Below are positions 23,167 through 33,274 of a DNA stretch of 39,124 bases, piece by piece; within the stretch, counting starts at the first letter, position 1, and each line of letters starts with the position of its first letter. This stretch comes from Deltaproteobacteria bacterium. GTDB lineage: Bacteria > Desulfobacterota > Syntrophia > Syntrophales > JAFGIO01. Where the stretch lies: assembly GCA_016929555.1 (NCBI GenBank), contig JAFGIO010000131.1, positions 1 through 39,124 on the forward strand. Direction: 5' to 3'. The notes under the pieces were generated by a model. It was not told the origin of the DNA. It did no database searches and worked only from the letters and a program-made list of their open reading frames with translations. A program made the translations under genes and the position numbers.

Positions 23167-23565
23167 TCAAGACTTGCGGGAAGGCTTTTTCTTTGTCTTG
23201 TCTTTTTCATCCTCCCGAACGAATTCGATCAGCGACAGGGGGGCATTGTCGCCCAAACGATAACCGATTTTCATAACCCTGGTATAACCACCGGCTCTTT
23301 CCCGGTAACGCAACGACAGCTCATCGAAAAGCTTTTTCACAACGTCCTTGTCTCTTATGAAGGACAGCGCCTGCCTCCGCGCATGAAGATCCCCCCTTTT
23401 GCCAAGCGTGATCATTTTTTCTGCAACCCTCTTGAGTGCCTTGGCCTTTGCATCCGTCGTTCTAACCTGCTCATATTTCAAAAAAGACGTAACCATGTTT
23501 CGCATCATAGCGATTCTGTGACTCGTCGTTCTGCCTAATTTACTCACCGATTTTCCGTGGCGCAT
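23167..23565 (-). CDS. rplQ: 50S ribosomal protein L17
   Basis: 132 residues opening with [24 protein letters not shown], the L17 signature, with [30 protein letters not shown] following and a lysine-rich C-terminus. It is the last gene of the alpha-type operon, 38 nt after rpoA, and an intrinsic terminator follows. Confidence 0.98.
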   Translation of the reverse strand: MRHGKSVSKLGRTTSHRIAMMRNMVTSFLKYEQVRTTDAKAKALKRVAEKMITLGKRGDLHARRQALSFIRDKDVVKKLFDELSLRYRERAGGYTRVMKIGYRLGDNAPLSLIEFVREDEKDKTKKKPSRKS

Positions 23566-23603
23566 TGAAAACCCACCTTTCCAGCCTATAACTATGACCT
23601 AAC

Positions 23604-24623
23604 CTACTCCTCCTGATCTGTGCCGCCTTGCTCTTCTTCCTTATGATTGTCCGGCAGGGGAAAATCGATCTTCATACCGAAAGACAAACCCATTTCAGAT
23701 AGTATTGCCTTGATTTCATTAAGAGATTTCCTTCCAAAATTCTTCGTTTTGAGCATTTCGGCCTCGGTCTTCTGAACAAGGTCGGCAATGAGGTTTATCC
23801 CGGCGTTCTTCAGGCAGTTGGCCGATCGGACGGAAAGTTCCAGATCATCCACCTGACGAAGCAGGTTGCTGTTTACGGAATCATTCTCCGCCACTTCCCC
23901 ATGTTCCTCTTCTATATCAGCCTCCTCGAAATTAATGAAGACATCCAGCTGATCCTTCAATATCCTCGCAGCGTAGGCTACGGCATCGGCAGGGTGAACA
24001 CTTCCATCCGTCCAGACCTCCATGACAAGCTTGTCATAATCGGCGATCTGGCCGACCCTGGCATGGGAGACGTTGTAGCTGACCTTTTTGATCGGCGAAA
24101 AAAGGGCATCGATGTTGATGGTTCCCTCCGGTTGATCGGGATCCCTCTCTTTCTTGGCCGGAACGTAACCTCTTCCCGACTGGACAACCATCACGGCCTT
24201 GAAAGGAACGTCGCCGGTGTGGGTGGCGATATAATGATCAGGATTCAGAATGTCCACCGTATGATCACAGATGATATCGGCCGCCGTGATGATTCCCTCT
24301 TTTGTCGCATCGATATGGATTTCCTTGGGCCCATCCTGATGGAGTTTGACCCTGACCCCCTTCAGGTTGAGGATGATATCGGTCACATCTTCTTTTATGC
24401 CCGCAACCGTCGAAAATTCGTGGAGAACCCCATCGATTTTCACGGAAACGATGGCCGCTCCTTGAATAGATGATAGCAACACCCTTCGGAGAGCGTTTCC
24501 CAAGGTGATTCCCACTCCCCTCTCCAGGGGCTGACAGGTAAATTCAGCATAGTATCTCGTGTGGGTCCCCTCGTCGATCTCTATTCGCTTTGGGTGAATC
24601 AAACTGCGCCAGTTCTTTTGCAT
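23604..24623 (-). CDS. rpoA: DNA-directed RNA polymerase subunit alpha
   Basis: 339 residues. The N-terminal assembly domain (about 1-235) has [31 protein letters not shown], the dimerisation segment. An acidic linker ([16 protein letters not shown]) leads to the C-terminal DNA- and activator-binding domain (about 255-320: [39 protein letters not shown]). It lies between rpsD and rplQ as in most bacteria. Confidence 0.99.
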   Translation of the reverse strand: MQKNWRSLIHPKRIEIDEGTHTRYYAEFTCQPLERGVGITLGNALRRVLLSSIQGAAIVSVKIDGVLHEFSTVAGIKEDVTDIILNLKGVRVKLHQDGPKEIHIDATKEGIITAADIICDHTVDILNPDHYIATHTGDVPFKAVMVVQSGRGYVPAKKERDPDQPEGTINIDALFSPIKKVSYNVSHARVGQIADYDKLVMEVWTDGSVHPADAVAYAARILKDQLDVFINFEEADIEEEHGEVAENDSVNSNLLRQVDDLELSVRSANCLKNAGINLIADLVQKTEAEMLKTKNFGRKSLNEIKAILSEMGLSFGMKIDFPLPDNHKEEEQGGTDQEE

Positions 24624-24680
24624 AATCCCGTTCCCTACCCCTCGGTTAACACGTACACCGTCTTTCGTCTCATTATCGTT

Positions 24681-25307
24681 TTACTTGGAATAAAGCTCAA
24701 CGACCAATTGCTCCTGGACCGGCATGGTTAATTCTTCACGGGTGGGAAGCATCTTCACAACCCCTTTAAAGTTACTCTTATCCACTTCGAGCCATTGTGG
24801 TACGCCGCGTCTGGCGACAGTCTCCATGCCTTCCAGGATCCTCTCGACATTCCGGCTGTTTTCCCTGACCTGAATCTCATCGCCGGCCTTGACTATGTAG
24901 GAGGGAATATTAACGGGTCTTCCGCTCACCAGAAAATGGTTGTGTCTCACAAGCTGCCTTGCCTCCGATCTGGAGCTGGCAAAACCCATACGAAACACCA
25001 TATTGTCGAGCCTTCTCTCCAAAAAAAGCAACAGGTTCGTGCCCGTTATGCCCTTCTGGCGATCGGCTTTCTCAAAATATCCCCGGAACTGCTTTTCCAA
25101 GAGCCCATACATTCGTTTCAATTTCTGCTTTTCCCGAAGCTGGACGCCATAGTCGGAAAATTTTCTCCGCATTTGGCCATGTTCTCCGGGTGCATAACCC
25201 CTTCGCTCAAAAGCGCATTTATCGCTGTAACAACGATCCCCTTTGAGAAACAGCTTCAGCCCCTCTCGCCGGCACAGCCTGCATTCCGATCCCCGATATC
25301 TTGCCAA
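24681..25307 (-). CDS. rpsD: 30S ribosomal protein S4 (zinc-type)
   Basis: 208 residues. It begins with a TTG start codon behind AGGAGG (5 nt spacing); the universal [16 protein letters not shown] start makes this certain. CX2C at residues 9-12 and a later CYSDKC supply four cysteines of the zinc-type N-terminus. The S4 domain ([27 protein letters not shown]) binds 16S rRNA. In many bacteria S4 represses its operon; no clear pseudoknot could be judged by eye here. Confidence 0.98.
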   Translation of the reverse strand: MARYRGSECRLCRREGLKLFLKGDRCYSDKCAFERRGYAPGEHGQMRRKFSDYGVQLREKQKLKRMYGLLEKQFRGYFEKADRQKGITGTNLLLFLERRLDNMVFRMGFASSRSEARQLVRHNHFLVSGRPVNIPSYIVKAGDEIQVRENSRNVERILEGMETVARRGVPQWLEVDKSNFKGVVKMLPTREELTMPVQEQLVVELYSK

Positions 25308-25361
25308 AAACGCCTCCTCTTGAATTTCAATCCATGGTGTTTGATGGTCGATCGTTTTTTC

Positions 25362-25754
25362 TCATACCCTTCTTCGCTTGGGTGGACGGCATCCGTTGTG
25401 GGGAATCGGTGTTACATCACGGATCAGGCTGATGTTTAGACCCGCCAGTTGCAGGGATCTCAACGCCGATTCCCGACCGGAGCCCGGTCCCTTCACATAA
25501 ACCTGAACGGTCCGCAATCCGTGCTCTTTCGCCTTCTTGACGGCGTCCTCGGCCGCCATTTGTGCCGCAAAGGGTGTGCTTTTTCTTGATCCCTTGAATC
25601 CCTGGGTCCCTGCAGAGGACCAGGCAATCACATTCCCTCTCAGGTCCGTGATGGTAATGATCGTGTTGTTGAAGGTGGACTGGATATGGGCGATCCCTTC
25701 GCTAATATCCTTACGTTCCTTCTTCTTCCCCGTTTTCCTCGTTGTTTTTGCCAT
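25362..25754 (-). CDS. rpsK: 30S ribosomal protein S11
   Basis: 130 residues. Signatures are [46 protein letters not shown] and the C-terminal [18 protein letters not shown]. It lies on the 30S platform near the mRNA exit. Located 31 nt after rpsM and 54 nt before rpsD. Confidence 0.98.
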   Translation of the reverse strand: MAKTTRKTGKKKERKDISEGIAHIQSTFNNTIITITDLRGNVIAWSSAGTQGFKGSRKSTPFAAQMAAEDAVKKAKEHGLRTVQVYVKGPGSGRESALRSLQLAGLNISLIRDVTPIPHNGCRPPKRRRV

Positions 25755-25785
25755 TGTGCCTCCGCGTCCCTGTCATCCCGTACCA

Positions 25786-26154
25786 TTACTTTTTCTTGCC
25801 CGCGATGGCCCGTCTCGGTCCCTTGCGGGTGCGGGCATTTGTATTCGTTCTCTGACCGCGGACGGGGAGTCCTTTTCGGTGTCTCAACCCACGGTAAGTG
25901 CCGATGTCCATGAGTCTCTTGATCGACATCGAAACGTCACGCCTCAAATCGCCTTCGACTTTGTGATCCTTATCGATGATGGTCCTGATGGAGGTAATTT
26001 CCGAATCAGCAAGGTTATCCGTCATCGTATCGAAACCGACACCCGCCTTCTGTAATATCTCTCTCGCCTTGGATCTTCCGATTCCGAATATATACGTTAA
26101 GGCGATCTCCATCCTCTTTTTCTTCGGTAGATCGACACCCGCTATTCTTGCCAC
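25786..26154 (-). CDS. rpsM: 30S ribosomal protein S13
   Basis: 122 residues starting at a GTG with AGGAGGG about 7 nt upstream; the invariant [14 protein letters not shown] fixes it. [14 protein letters not shown] is the helix-two-turn-helix and [25 protein letters not shown] is the basic tail that contacts P-site tRNA. It opens the alpha part of the cluster, after rpmJ. Confidence 0.98.
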   Translation of the reverse strand: MARIAGVDLPKKKRMEIALTYIFGIGRSKAREILQKAGVGFDTMTDNLADSEITSIRTIIDKDHKVEGDLRRDVSMSIKRLMDIGTYRGLRHRKGLPVRGQRTNTNARTRKGPRRAIAGKKK

Positions 26155-26187
26155 CTGATACCCTCCTGTCGATTACGGTCTACAGCT

Positions 26188-26301
26188 CTATCCCTGACGC
26201 TGCTTATGCTTGGGATTTTCGCAGATCACCCGCAATACGCCGCGCCTTTTTATAATCTTGCACTTGTCGCAAATCATCTTGACAGAAGCCCGTACTTTCA
26301 C
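26188..26301 (-). CDS. rpmJ: 50S ribosomal protein L36 (zinc-type)
   Basis: A 37-residue gene with a GTG start, preceded by GAGGGG at about 9 nt. The protein reads [15 protein letters not shown] at the start and [11 protein letters not shown] at the end. It carries the Cys-x2-Cys...Cys-x4-His zinc ribbon of the ordinary L36 paralogue. It lies between infA and rpsM, the usual site, and is too short for many gene finders. Confidence 0.97.
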   Translation of the reverse strand: MKVRASVKMICDKCKIIKRRGVLRVICENPKHKQRQG

Positions 26302-26376
26302 GATAAATACCCCTCATTATTCCACAATTCGCCGTCTTTCGAGGTTTTTAGCACATCATCCAAGCCGGAGAGAGCC

Positions 26377-26595
26377 CTATTTCGCCCGGTAGATGATCCT
26401 GCCCCTGGTCAGATCATAGGGTGACAATTCCACCGTTACACGGTCGCCCGGCAATATCTTGATGAAATGCATCCTCATCTTGCCGGATATGTGTGCCAGG
26501 ACCCGGTGTCCGTTTTCAAGTTCCACTCGAAACATGGCGTTCGGCAAGGGTTCGACGACCCGACCTTCTACCTCTATCGGTTCTTCCTTAGCCAT
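26377..26595 (-). CDS. infA: Translation initiation factor IF-1
   Basis: 72 residues from the ATG at 26595, which has GGGAG 8 nt upstream. This is an OB-fold protein with [44 protein letters not shown] and [16 protein letters not shown]. It blocks the A site during initiation. It follows map by 98 nt. A small hairpin (GATAGG-GTTT-CCTATC, 26631-26646) lies in that leader. Confidence 0.98.
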   Translation of the reverse strand: MAKEEPIEVEGRVVEPLPNAMFRVELENGHRVLAHISGKMRMHFIKILPGDRVTVELSPYDLTRGRIIYRAK

Positions 26596-26693
26596 AAGCA
26601 ACGCTCCCACCTACAAATCCGACCTTGGTTGATAGGGTTTCCTATCGGCCCCTTGTTGACGATCCCTTTAACTGTTTCAAGCTCTTTCCCTCC

Positions 26694-27443
26694 TCAATGC
26701 ATCTTACTGAGGATATCCGGACCGTTTTGCGTAATGACGATCGAATGCTCGAAATGGGCTGAAAGCTTCCCATCTTCGGTAGTCACCGTCCACCCGTCAT
26801 CGAGAACCCTGACCTTGTAAGTGCCCTCGTTTACCATCGGTTCTATGGCCAGGACCATCCCCGGCTTCAGCTCGATTCCCCTGCCCTTCACACCGTAATT
26901 TGGAATCTGTGGTTCTTCGTGCAGGTTTCTTCCAATCCCGTGACCGACAAAATCCCGAACGACCGAATATCCTGCCGCCTCAACGTGGTGCTGGACGGCT
27001 GCCGATATATCGCCCAGTCGATTCCCGGCCTGTGCCTGTTCTATACCTTTATAGAGACACGCTTCCGTCACCTGCAGCAGCCGGCTCGCCTTTTCGGAAA
27101 CCCTGCCTACCGGAACGGTGATAGCGGCATCTCCATAATAACCCTGGTAGAAAACACCGAAATCGAGACTGACAATATCCCCCTCAACAAGAACCCGGTC
27201 CGAGGGCATTCCATGCACGACCTCGGAATTGACGGATGCGCAGAGGGAATAGGGAAATCCCTTGTACCCCTTGAATGCCGGGACGCCCCCTTTTTTTCTG
27301 GACATTTCCTCGGCCAGATTGTCCAACTCTTCCGTTGTGACGCCGGGTTTGACCTTCTGTCTGAGTTCCTTCAGGATCTCGGCAACGATGGCGTTGCTCT
27401 CCCTGAGCTTCTCTATCTCTTCAGGCCGCTTTAGAATGATCAT
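26694..27443 (-). CDS. map: Type I methionine aminopeptidase
   Basis: About 249 residues from the ATG at 27443 (AGGGA about 10 nt upstream). The five metal ligands appear in order: VSLDFGVFYQGYYGDAA (two Asp), VGHGIGRNLHEEPQ (His), AIEPMVNEG (Glu) and AHFEHSIVIT (Glu). It removes the initiator methionine from nascent proteins. It follows secY by 32 nt with no adk between, and precedes infA. Confidence 0.97.
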   Translation of the reverse strand: MIILKRPEEIEKLRESNAIVAEILKELRQKVKPGVTTEELDNLAEEMSRKKGGVPAFKGYKGFPYSLCASVNSEVVHGMPSDRVLVEGDIVSLDFGVFYQGYYGDAAITVPVGRVSEKASRLLQVTEACLYKGIEQAQAGNRLGDISAAVQHHVEAAGYSVVRDFVGHGIGRNLHEEPQIPNYGVKGRGIELKPGMVLAIEPMVNEGTYKVRVLDDGWTVTTEDGKLSAHFEHSIVITQNGPDILSKMH

Positions 27444-27475
27444 AACCGCTGATCCCTTCCATCGGAGCACGTTCT

Positions 27476-28783
27476 CTATCGCCTCTTCGCGATGCGCCCC
27501 TTCTTCAGGAAGCCCTCGTACTGCCGCGTGAGCAGATGGGTTTCGATCTGACCTGCCGTGTCCAAGGCGACACCAACGACGATCAGCAAAGCCGTCCCGC
27601 CGAAATAAAAGGGAACGTTAAAATTACTGATCAGGATGCTCGGCAGGACGCAAACCACCGAAACATAAATCGCACCGCCGAAGGTCAGTTTTGTCAAGAC
27701 ATCATCGATGTATTCGGCCGTTTTTTTGCCGGGTCGAATCCCCGGAACGTAGCCGCCGTACTTCTTCATGTTGTCCGCGACATCTACGGGATTGAAGGTC
27801 ACCGCCGTATAAAAATAGCAAAAGAACACGATGAAGGCCACATAGAGCAGCTCATAGATTACCTGGCCGGGTATGAGGTTGCCGGCGACCGCTTTCATCC
27901 ACGGATGGGGAATGAAGTTGGCGATCGTTGCCGGAAACATGATAATCGAAGAGGCGAATATCGGCGGGATGACGCCCGCCGTATTGACCTTCAGGGGAAG
28001 ATGGGTCACCTGCCCGCCATAAACCTTTCTCCCGACAACCCGCTTGGCGTATTGAACGGGAATCCGCCTCTGACCGCTCTCGACGAAAACGATCACACTC
28101 ACGACGACAACCATCAGTATGATCAACGCCAAAATGAAAAAAACCCCCATCTCCCCCGTCGATAAAAGCCTGAAGGTATTGAAGATTGCCGCCGGCCCCC
28201 GGCAAACAATACCTGCAAAGATAATCAGGGAGATGCCGTTGCCGATCCCCTTTTCTGTGATCTGCTCGCCCAGCCACATGATAAAGGCCGTACCTGCGGT
28301 AAGCGTAATGACCGTCATCAGGCGGAAGCTCCAGCCCGGCGAAATGACAATGGATACACCGGTAGGCCCCGCCATGTTCTCCAGACCGATGGAGATGCCG
28401 AAACCCTGAATGATGCTGAGGATCACGGTGCCGTAACGCGTGTACTGTGTGATCTTTCTCCGTCCCGCATCGCCTTCCTTGGACAGCTTTTCCAGATGGG
28501 GAATGGCCACCGTCAATAACTGCAGGATAATGGAGGCACTGATATAGGGCATGATCCCCAGCGCGAAGACCGACAGGTTGCTGAGCGCCCCGCCGGCAAA
28601 CATATCGAAAAGACCCAGCAGGGATCCTTTCGCCTGCTCGAAAAAGGCAGCCAAGGCCGCCGTATCGATCCCCGGCGTCGGGACGTGCGCCCCTATCCTG
28701 TAGACACCCAGCAACAGAAAGGTCAGAAGGATTCGCTTCTGCAGCTCGGGGATCTTTGGTATATTTTTCAAGCCATCTAACAA
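27476..28783 (-). CDS. secY: Preprotein translocase subunit SecY
   Basis: About 435 residues and ten membrane helices. Typical segments are IPELQKRILLTFLLLGVYRIGAHVPTPGID, FALGIMPYISASIILQLL, GNGISLIIFAGI and GQRRIPVQYAKR. The frame is open to 28855, inside rplO. The natural start is the TTG at 28783, one nucleotide past the rplO stop and 9 nt after GAGG; it gives the usual short N-terminus before KNIPKIPEL. It forms the protein-conducting channel with SecE and SecG. Confidence 0.96.
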   Translation of the reverse strand: MLDGLKNIPKIPELQKRILLTFLLLGVYRIGAHVPTPGIDTAALAAFFEQAKGSLLGLFDMFAGGALSNLSVFALGIMPYISASIILQLLTVAIPHLEKLSKEGDAGRRKITQYTRYGTVILSIIQGFGISIGLENMAGPTGVSIVISPGWSFRLMTVITLTAGTAFIMWLGEQITEKGIGNGISLIIFAGIVCRGPAAIFNTFRLLSTGEMGVFFILALIILMVVVVSVIVFVESGQRRIPVQYAKRVVGRKVYGGQVTHLPLKVNTAGVIPPIFASSIIMFPATIANFIPHPWMKAVAGNLIPGQVIYELLYVAFIVFFCYFYTAVTFNPVDVADNMKKYGGYVPGIRPGKKTAEYIDDVLTKLTFGGAIYVSVVCVLPSILISNFNVPFYFGGTALLIVVGVALDTAGQIETHLLTRQYEGFLKKGRIAKRR

Positions 28784-28784
28784 A

Positions 28785-29228
28785 TCAGGCAACCTCTTCG
28801 ATGGATCCGCCGGCGGCTTCGATTTTCTTTCTTGCCCCGTCGCTGACCATGGCAACCTTCAGAGTGAGCGGATAGCCGATCTCTCCCTTGCCCAGCACCT
28901 TAATGCCATCCCCCTTGCCTTTGACCAGCCCGGAGGCGATGAGACTCTCTTCGGTAACCACTGTATCCGCCGGAAATATCTTCAACTGACCGATATTGAC
29001 GATCTGGATAAACTTCCTGAAAGGATTGCGGAATCCTCTTTTGGGTAATCTTCTCGAGAGGGGCATCTGGCCACCTTCGAAGCCGGGTCTCACTCCTCCT
29101 CCGGAACGGGCGTTCTGACCTTTTGCACCTTTACAGGCCGTTCCGCCGTGCCCCGATCCGTTACCACGGCCAACCCTTTTTTTCTTTTTCCTCGAACCAT
29201 GCGGCGGTCTCAATGAGCTCAAATTCAT
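28785..29228 (-). CDS. rplO: 50S ribosomal protein L15
   Basis: 147 residues. The glycine-rich N-terminus ([31 protein letters not shown]) and [18 protein letters not shown] are diagnostic. The C-terminal globular part ends in [14 protein letters not shown]. It starts 3 nt after rpmD, and the secY start follows its stop by one nucleotide. Confidence 0.98.
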   Translation of the reverse strand: MNLSSLRPPHGSRKKKKRVGRGNGSGHGGTACKGAKGQNARSGGGVRPGFEGGQMPLSRRLPKRGFRNPFRKFIQIVNIGQLKIFPADTVVTEESLIASGLVKGKGDGIKVLGKGEIGYPLTLKVAMVSDGARKKIEAAGGSIEEVA

Positions 29229-29231
29229 TTC

Positions 29232-29423
29232 TCATTCACTCCCAAGTTTTTCCACGGATACGAGGTGGCTTACCTTGCCGATCATGCCACGAATCTCGGG
29301 CGTATCTTCCAACAGAACCGTCCTGTGCATTCTTCCCAGCCCCATGCCGCGCAGAACCCTGCGCTGAAGCTCCGGTCTGCCTATATAACTCTTTACTTGA
29401 GTAATTTTTAGCTTGCTGTCCAC
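29232..29423 (-). CDS. rpmD: 50S ribosomal protein L30
   Basis: 63 residues from a GTG at 29423, which has AAGGGG at 6 nt; a TTG two codons upstream has no spacing for it. LKITQVKSYIGRPELQRRVLRGMGLGRMHRTVLLEDTPEIRGMI is the L30 core. It lies between rpsE and rplO. Confidence 0.95.
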   Translation of the reverse strand: MDSKLKITQVKSYIGRPELQRRVLRGMGLGRMHRTVLLEDTPEIRGMIGKVSHLVSVEKLGSE

Positions 29424-29443
29424 GACCAACCCCTTGTTGCCAC

Positions 29444-29938
29444 CTAAATTTCAGAGAGTTCCTTTCCCCGCAATGCCGATATATCCGCAGGATCCTTCAA
29501 ACGACAGAGTCCGTCTATCGTTGCCTTGACAAGATTGTGCGGATTATGGGAACCGATGCATTTCGTCAGGATATTATGGATGCCCGCCACCTCGAGAACG
29601 GCACGGACCGCACCGCCCGCAATGAGGCCTGTCCCCTCGGAAGCCGGCTTCAGAAGCACCCTGCCGGCTCCATAATGACCGACAACTTCGTAAGGAATGG
29701 TTCGGTCCTTGATCGCCACCTTGGTCAAGCTCTTTTTCGCCTGCTCCATTCCCTTGCGAATCGCTTCAGGAACCTCGTGGGCCTTTCCCAGACCTGCTCC
29801 TACATAGCCGTCGCCATTGCCGACAACCACCACGGCACTGAATCTGAACCTTCTGCCACCTTTGACGACCTTTGCCGTCCGGTTGATCGTGATGACCCTG
29901 TCGAGGAGTTCAGTCGCTTCCATGTCTCTTTTTTCCAA
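29444..29938 (-). CDS. rpsE: 30S ribosomal protein S5
   Basis: 164 residues. The start is a TTG with GAGGA 8 nt upstream; it gives [31 protein letters not shown], the normal S5 opening, while the later ATG has a poor site. [21 protein letters not shown] and the C-terminal [16 protein letters not shown] are diagnostic. It contributes to decoding accuracy at the mRNA entry. Confidence 0.97.
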   Translation of the reverse strand: MEKRDMEATELLDRVITINRTAKVVKGGRRFRFSAVVVVGNGDGYVGAGLGKAHEVPEAIRKGMEQAKKSLTKVAIKDRTIPYEVVGHYGAGRVLLKPASEGTGLIAGGAVRAVLEVAGIHNILTKCIGSHNPHNLVKATIDGLCRLKDPADISALRGKELSEI

Positions 29939-29983
29939 TGATCGCTTCCTCAGAAATTCAGTGATATTGATTTAAACCCGCAC

Positions 29984-30349
29984 CTACAGTTTCAATCCGG
30001 CTTCTCTCACGCCCTCGGCCAGCGCCTTCACACGACCATGATAAAGGTACCGGCCCCGGTCGAAGATGACCTTGTCAATCCCCAGAGCCCGAAGACGCTT
30101 GGAAACCAACTGGCCGACTTCCTTGGCTGCATCGACTTTCTTCTTTCCCGCGAGGGCATCCTGAAGTTCTTCGCTGAGCGTCGAAGCCTCAACCAATGTA
30201 CGGCCCAGATCATCGGCAATCGCCTGCGCATAGATATGCTTCGCACTCCTGAAAACGGAAAGGCGAGGCCTCGCTTCCGTGCCGAATATTTTCCCTCTTA
30301 CCCTCTTGCTGCGTTTCGCCCTGATTCTCTCGATTCTCTTTGATGCCAA
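29984..30349 (-). CDS. rplR: 50S ribosomal protein L18
   Basis: 121 residues. It starts at a TTG with GAGGT about 7 nt before it. The basic N-terminus ([37 protein letters not shown]) binds 5S rRNA, and [26 protein letters not shown] is the L18 signature. It follows rplF by 53 nt. Confidence 0.97.
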   Translation of the reverse strand: MASKRIERIRAKRSKRVRGKIFGTEARPRLSVFRSAKHIYAQAIADDLGRTLVEASTLSEELQDALAGKKKVDAAKEVGQLVSKRLRALGIDKVIFDRGRYLYHGRVKALAEGVREAGLKL

Positions 30350-30402
30350 TGTCCTACCTCATTTTTGCGCCTGGACGGTTTCGCTTCAAACAGGCCGTTA
30401 CT

Positions 30403-30942
30403 TTACGCCCCCACGGACTTGCCAACCTTGCGCCTGATCCGCTCTCCGGCATACTTGATCCCCTTGCCTTTGTAAGGCTCGGGTTTCCTCAAGCTCCGGA
30501 TCTCAGCGGCCACCCTTCCCACGAGCTGCCTATCGATCCCAGCCACGGTGATGTTGACCTGTTTGTCCACCTTGATGTCGATTCCTTCGGGAATCCTGTA
30601 TTCAATGGGCCTGGAATATCCCAGAGCCAGTTTGAGAATGCCGTCACCCGCTTCAGCGCGATATCCGACACCGGATATCTCGAGGTTTTTCTCGAAACCG
30701 GCACTGACGCCCGTGACCATGTTCGCCACCAAGGTTCTCACAAGGCCATGATAGGATCTTGCCTTTCGGCTGTCCGATATCCTGGTCACGTGAATGGTCT
30801 TGTCCTGAAGCGTGAGTTCTACGCCCTGGGGTAGCGCCAGTTGCAGAAACCCCTTGGGACCTTCGACCCTTATGTTAGCAGCGTCCTGATGAACCTTGAC
30901 GCTGCCGGGAACCTCGATCGGTCTCTTTCCAATTCGTGACAT
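30403..30942 (-). CDS. rplF: 50S ribosomal protein L6
   Basis: 179 residues: MSRIGKRPIEVPG at the start, two repeated alpha/beta domains, and a C-terminal motif of EPYKGKGIKYAGERIRRKVGK. It binds near the sarcin-ricin loop. It lies 38 nt after rpsH. Confidence 0.98.
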   Translation of the reverse strand: MSRIGKRPIEVPGSVKVHQDAANIRVEGPKGFLQLALPQGVELTLQDKTIHVTRISDSRKARSYHGLVRTLVANMVTGVSAGFEKNLEISGVGYRAEAGDGILKLALGYSRPIEYRIPEGIDIKVDKQVNITVAGIDRQLVGRVAAEIRSLRKPEPYKGKGIKYAGERIRRKVGKSVGA

Positions 30943-30980
30943 GAAACGATCTCCATACCGTCTTCACTTATTGGGATCCA

Positions 30981-31382
30981 TTACCAGACGTAGCAAAGGA
31001 CCTCGCCCCCCACATTCTGCGCTCTCGCCTCCTTATCGGTCATGATGCCCCGGGAGGTGGACAGAATCGCAATCCCATAACCGTTTAATACCTTCGGGAT
31101 CTCGTCGCTTTTTACGTAGACGCGCCTGCTTGGCTTGCTGATCCTTGTAATTTCCGAAATAACGGTATTTTTTGTATCCGGATATTTAAGATGTATCCTC
31201 AGCATGTCATGATCGTGAGCGTCCTTCTTCATTTCATACCCGGCGATATAACCCGCTTTTTTCAAGATTTGAGTGATGTTGAGGTTAATCCTCGACATCA
31301 GGACGTCAACATTCTTCGCATGAATCCTGTTTGCATTTCTGATCCTGGTCAACATATCCGCAATAGGATCGGTCACCCCCAT
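30981..31382 (-). CDS. rpsH: 30S ribosomal protein S8
   Basis: 133 residues. DPIADMLTRIRNAN opens it, and the C-terminal ISTSRGIMTDKEARAQNVGGEVLCYVW contains the conserved STSxG rRNA-binding motif. S8 represses the spc operon in E. coli. It follows rpsN by 22 nt. Confidence 0.98.
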   Translation of the reverse strand: MGVTDPIADMLTRIRNANRIHAKNVDVLMSRINLNITQILKKAGYIAGYEMKKDAHDHDMLRIHLKYPDTKNTVISEITRISKPSRRVYVKSDEIPKVLNGYGIAILSTSRGIMTDKEARAQNVGGEVLCYVW

Positions 31383-31404
31383 ACGAAACTCCTTACCCTG
31401 CTGG

Positions 31405-31590
31405 TTACCAACTCGATTTGATCACGCCGGTCAATTCTCCTCTTAATGCGAGATTTCTCAGGCATATCCTGCACATCTTGAACTTCCTATAATAAGCTCT
31501 CGGCCTGCCGCAGAGGGAACAACGGTTGTATGCCCTCACCGAAAACTTCACTTTTCGCTTCGCTTTTGCAATTAAGGATTTTTTCGCCAC
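31405..31590 (-). CDS. rpsN: 30S ribosomal protein S14 type Z (zinc-binding)
   Basis: 61 residues from a GTG with GGAGG at about 7 nt. [25 protein letters not shown] gives two CX2C pairs, so this is the short zinc form and not the 100-residue zinc-free form. It lies between rplE and rpsH. Confidence 0.97.
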   Translation of the reverse strand: MAKKSLIAKAKRKVKFSVRAYNRCSLCGRPRAYYRKFKMCRICLRNLALRGELTGVIKSSW

Positions 31591-31630
31591 ACCCGTTCCT
31601 CCGGAGATAGTTCCGTCACCTTGTCAGTCA

Positions 31631-32170
31631 TCAGCTTCTGAAGGGCATACCCATAAGTCTCAGGAGTTCTCTCGCTTCCTCGTCCGTCTTGGCCGTCGTA
31701 ACGATCGCGACATTCATGCCCCTTATCTTCTCCACCTTGTCGTAGTCGATCTCTGGAAAGATGATCTGCTCCCTCAAACCGACGGCAAAATTACCTCTTC
31801 CGTCAAAGGATTTCGGCGATATCCCCCTGAAATCCCTAACCCTGGGGAGCGCCACGTTCACGAATCGGTCGAAAAATTCGTACATCCTCTCCCTTCTCAA
31901 CGTCACCCTGCAACCGATGGCCATCCCCTGGCGCAGTTTGAAGGTTGCAATCGAGCGTCTCGCTTTCGTTATGACCGGCTTCTGGCCCACAATCATGGCA
32001 AGCTCCTGCGTCGCCGTGTCAAGGATTTTGATGTTCTGAATGGCTTCACCAAGACCCATATTGACAACGATCTTCTCCAACTTGGGAACCTCCATCACGT
32101 TGCCGTAATCGAACTGCTTGATCAACGCGGGTACGACCTCTTTGCGGTAATAGTCTCTCAACCTTGACAT
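31631..32170 (-). CDS. rplE: 50S ribosomal protein L5
   Basis: 179 residues. [40 protein letters not shown] and [17 protein letters not shown] are L5 signatures; it binds 5S rRNA and contacts P-site tRNA. The ATG has only a weak Shine-Dalgarno (AAGG at about 10 nt), and it lies 12 nt after rplX, so coupled translation is likely. Confidence 0.98.
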   Translation of the reverse strand: MSRLRDYYRKEVVPALIKQFDYGNVMEVPKLEKIVVNMGLGEAIQNIKILDTATQELAMIVGQKPVITKARRSIATFKLRQGMAIGCRVTLRRERMYEFFDRFVNVALPRVRDFRGISPKSFDGRGNFAVGLREQIIFPEIDYDKVEKIRGMNVAIVTTAKTDEEARELLRLMGMPFRS

Positions 32171-32182
32171 GGTTCTTTAACC

Positions 32183-32494
32183 TTAATCATCTAATATATC
32201 ACGGCATTTCTTGCACACGCGTACCTTCTTGCCGTCATCCAGCAGCCGGTAGCCCATCCTGACGCGGGTGTTGCACTTGTTGCAGATGACCATGACATTG
32301 GAGGCATGGATCGGCGCTTCTTTCTCTACGATGCCCCCTTTGCCGCGGGCATCGGGTCGCTGATGCTTCTTGATGAAATTGAGTTTCTCCACGATCACTT
32401 GGTTTTTGTCGTCGATGACCTTCAGGATCTTGCCGGTTTTCCCGGCTTCCCTGCCGCCAATGACCTCCACCGTATCACCCTTTTTCAATCGCAT
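32183..32494 (-). CDS. rplX: 50S ribosomal protein L24 (with zinc ribbon)
   Basis: 103 residues. The KOW motif (KKGDTVEVIGGREAGKTGKILKV) starts the protein, followed by NFIKKHQRPDARGKGGI. The C-terminus has CNKC and CKKC, a zinc ribbon absent from E. coli L24 but present in many other bacteria. It is separated from rplN by 100 nt in which I see no gene. Confidence 0.98.
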   Translation of the reverse strand: MRLKKGDTVEVIGGREAGKTGKILKVIDDKNQVIVEKLNFIKKHQRPDARGKGGIVEKEAPIHASNVMVICNKCNTRVRMGYRLLDDGKKVRVCKKCRDILDD

Positions 32495-32594
32495 TTTCTA
32501 TACCCTTGACAACCCATCAATCGATTCGCTCAAGCACTGCGTTTCCATGCATCGTCTTCGCCAGGTTCATTCCCGGTTTCCGGAAGCCCCCACC

Positions 32595-32963
32595 TCAGAG
32601 GACCTCTGGAGCCAGGGATATGATCTTCATAAACTGCTTCGCTCGCAGTTCCCTGGCAACAGGCCCGAATATTCTCGTTCCGACAGGTTCCATCTGGTTC
32701 GTAATCAGGACAGCGGAATTATCATCGAACTTCAGGTAGGATCCGTCCGATCTTCTGACCTCCTTCGCCGTTCGGACAATGACCGCTTTCATGACATCAC
32801 CTTTCTTCACCTTGAAATTGGGAAGAGCCTCCTTGACGGAGACAACGATGACATCGCCCACACTGGCGTATCGTCGCTTCGAGCCGCCGAGAACCTTGAT
32901 ACAGGCTACTTTCTTCGCTCCCGAATTATCCGCCACATTCAAAATGGTCTGCATCTGTATCAT
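32595..32963 (-). CDS. rplN: 50S ribosomal protein L14
   Basis: 122 residues from the ATG at 32963; the open frame continues further into rpsQ but [18 protein letters not shown] is the family start. [30 protein letters not shown] and [19 protein letters not shown] confirm it. It lies at the subunit interface. Confidence 0.97.
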   Translation of the reverse strand: MIQMQTILNVADNSGAKKVACIKVLGGSKRRYASVGDVIVVSVKEALPNFKVKKGDVMKAVIVRTAKEVRRSDGSYLKFDDNSAVLITNQMEPVGTRIFGPVARELRAKQFMKIISLAPEVL

Positions 32964-33013
32964 AACAACACCCCATTGCCAAACGACGCTGTCCGCTCTT
33001 GCCGCCCAAGATC

Positions 33014-33274
33014 TTATTTCGCCTTCTCCAGGATCTCGCGCATCCGCCATCGCTTCTCTTTGCTCAGCGGCCGTGATTCGATGATCAGCACCTTATCGCC
33101 AATACCGCAGACGTTCCCTTCGTCGTGGGCCTTATATTTCACATATCTTCTTATATATTTACGGAATGTCGGATGTTTCACCAGCCGTTCGGCACGAACG
33201 ACGATCGTCTTATCCATCTTGTTGCTAACGACGATACCCTTAATGGTCCGTCTCGTGCCACGCTCATCACCCAT
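33014..33274 (-). CDS. rpsQ: 30S ribosomal protein S17
   Basis: 86 residues. An OB-fold protein with [31 protein letters not shown] and [27 protein letters not shown] stands 6 nt before the ATG, and the gene overlaps rpmC by 8 nt. Confidence 0.98.
   Translation of the reverse strand: MGDERGTRRTIKGIVVSNKMDKTIVVRAERLVKHPTFRKYIRRYVKYKAHDEGNVCGIGDKVLIIESRPLSKEKRWRMREILEKAK

Noticed and set aside
28784-28855. Longer SecY N-terminus starting at 28855
   Set aside because: It lies wholly inside rplO and gives an atypical polar leader; the TTG at 28783 gives the normal SecY start.
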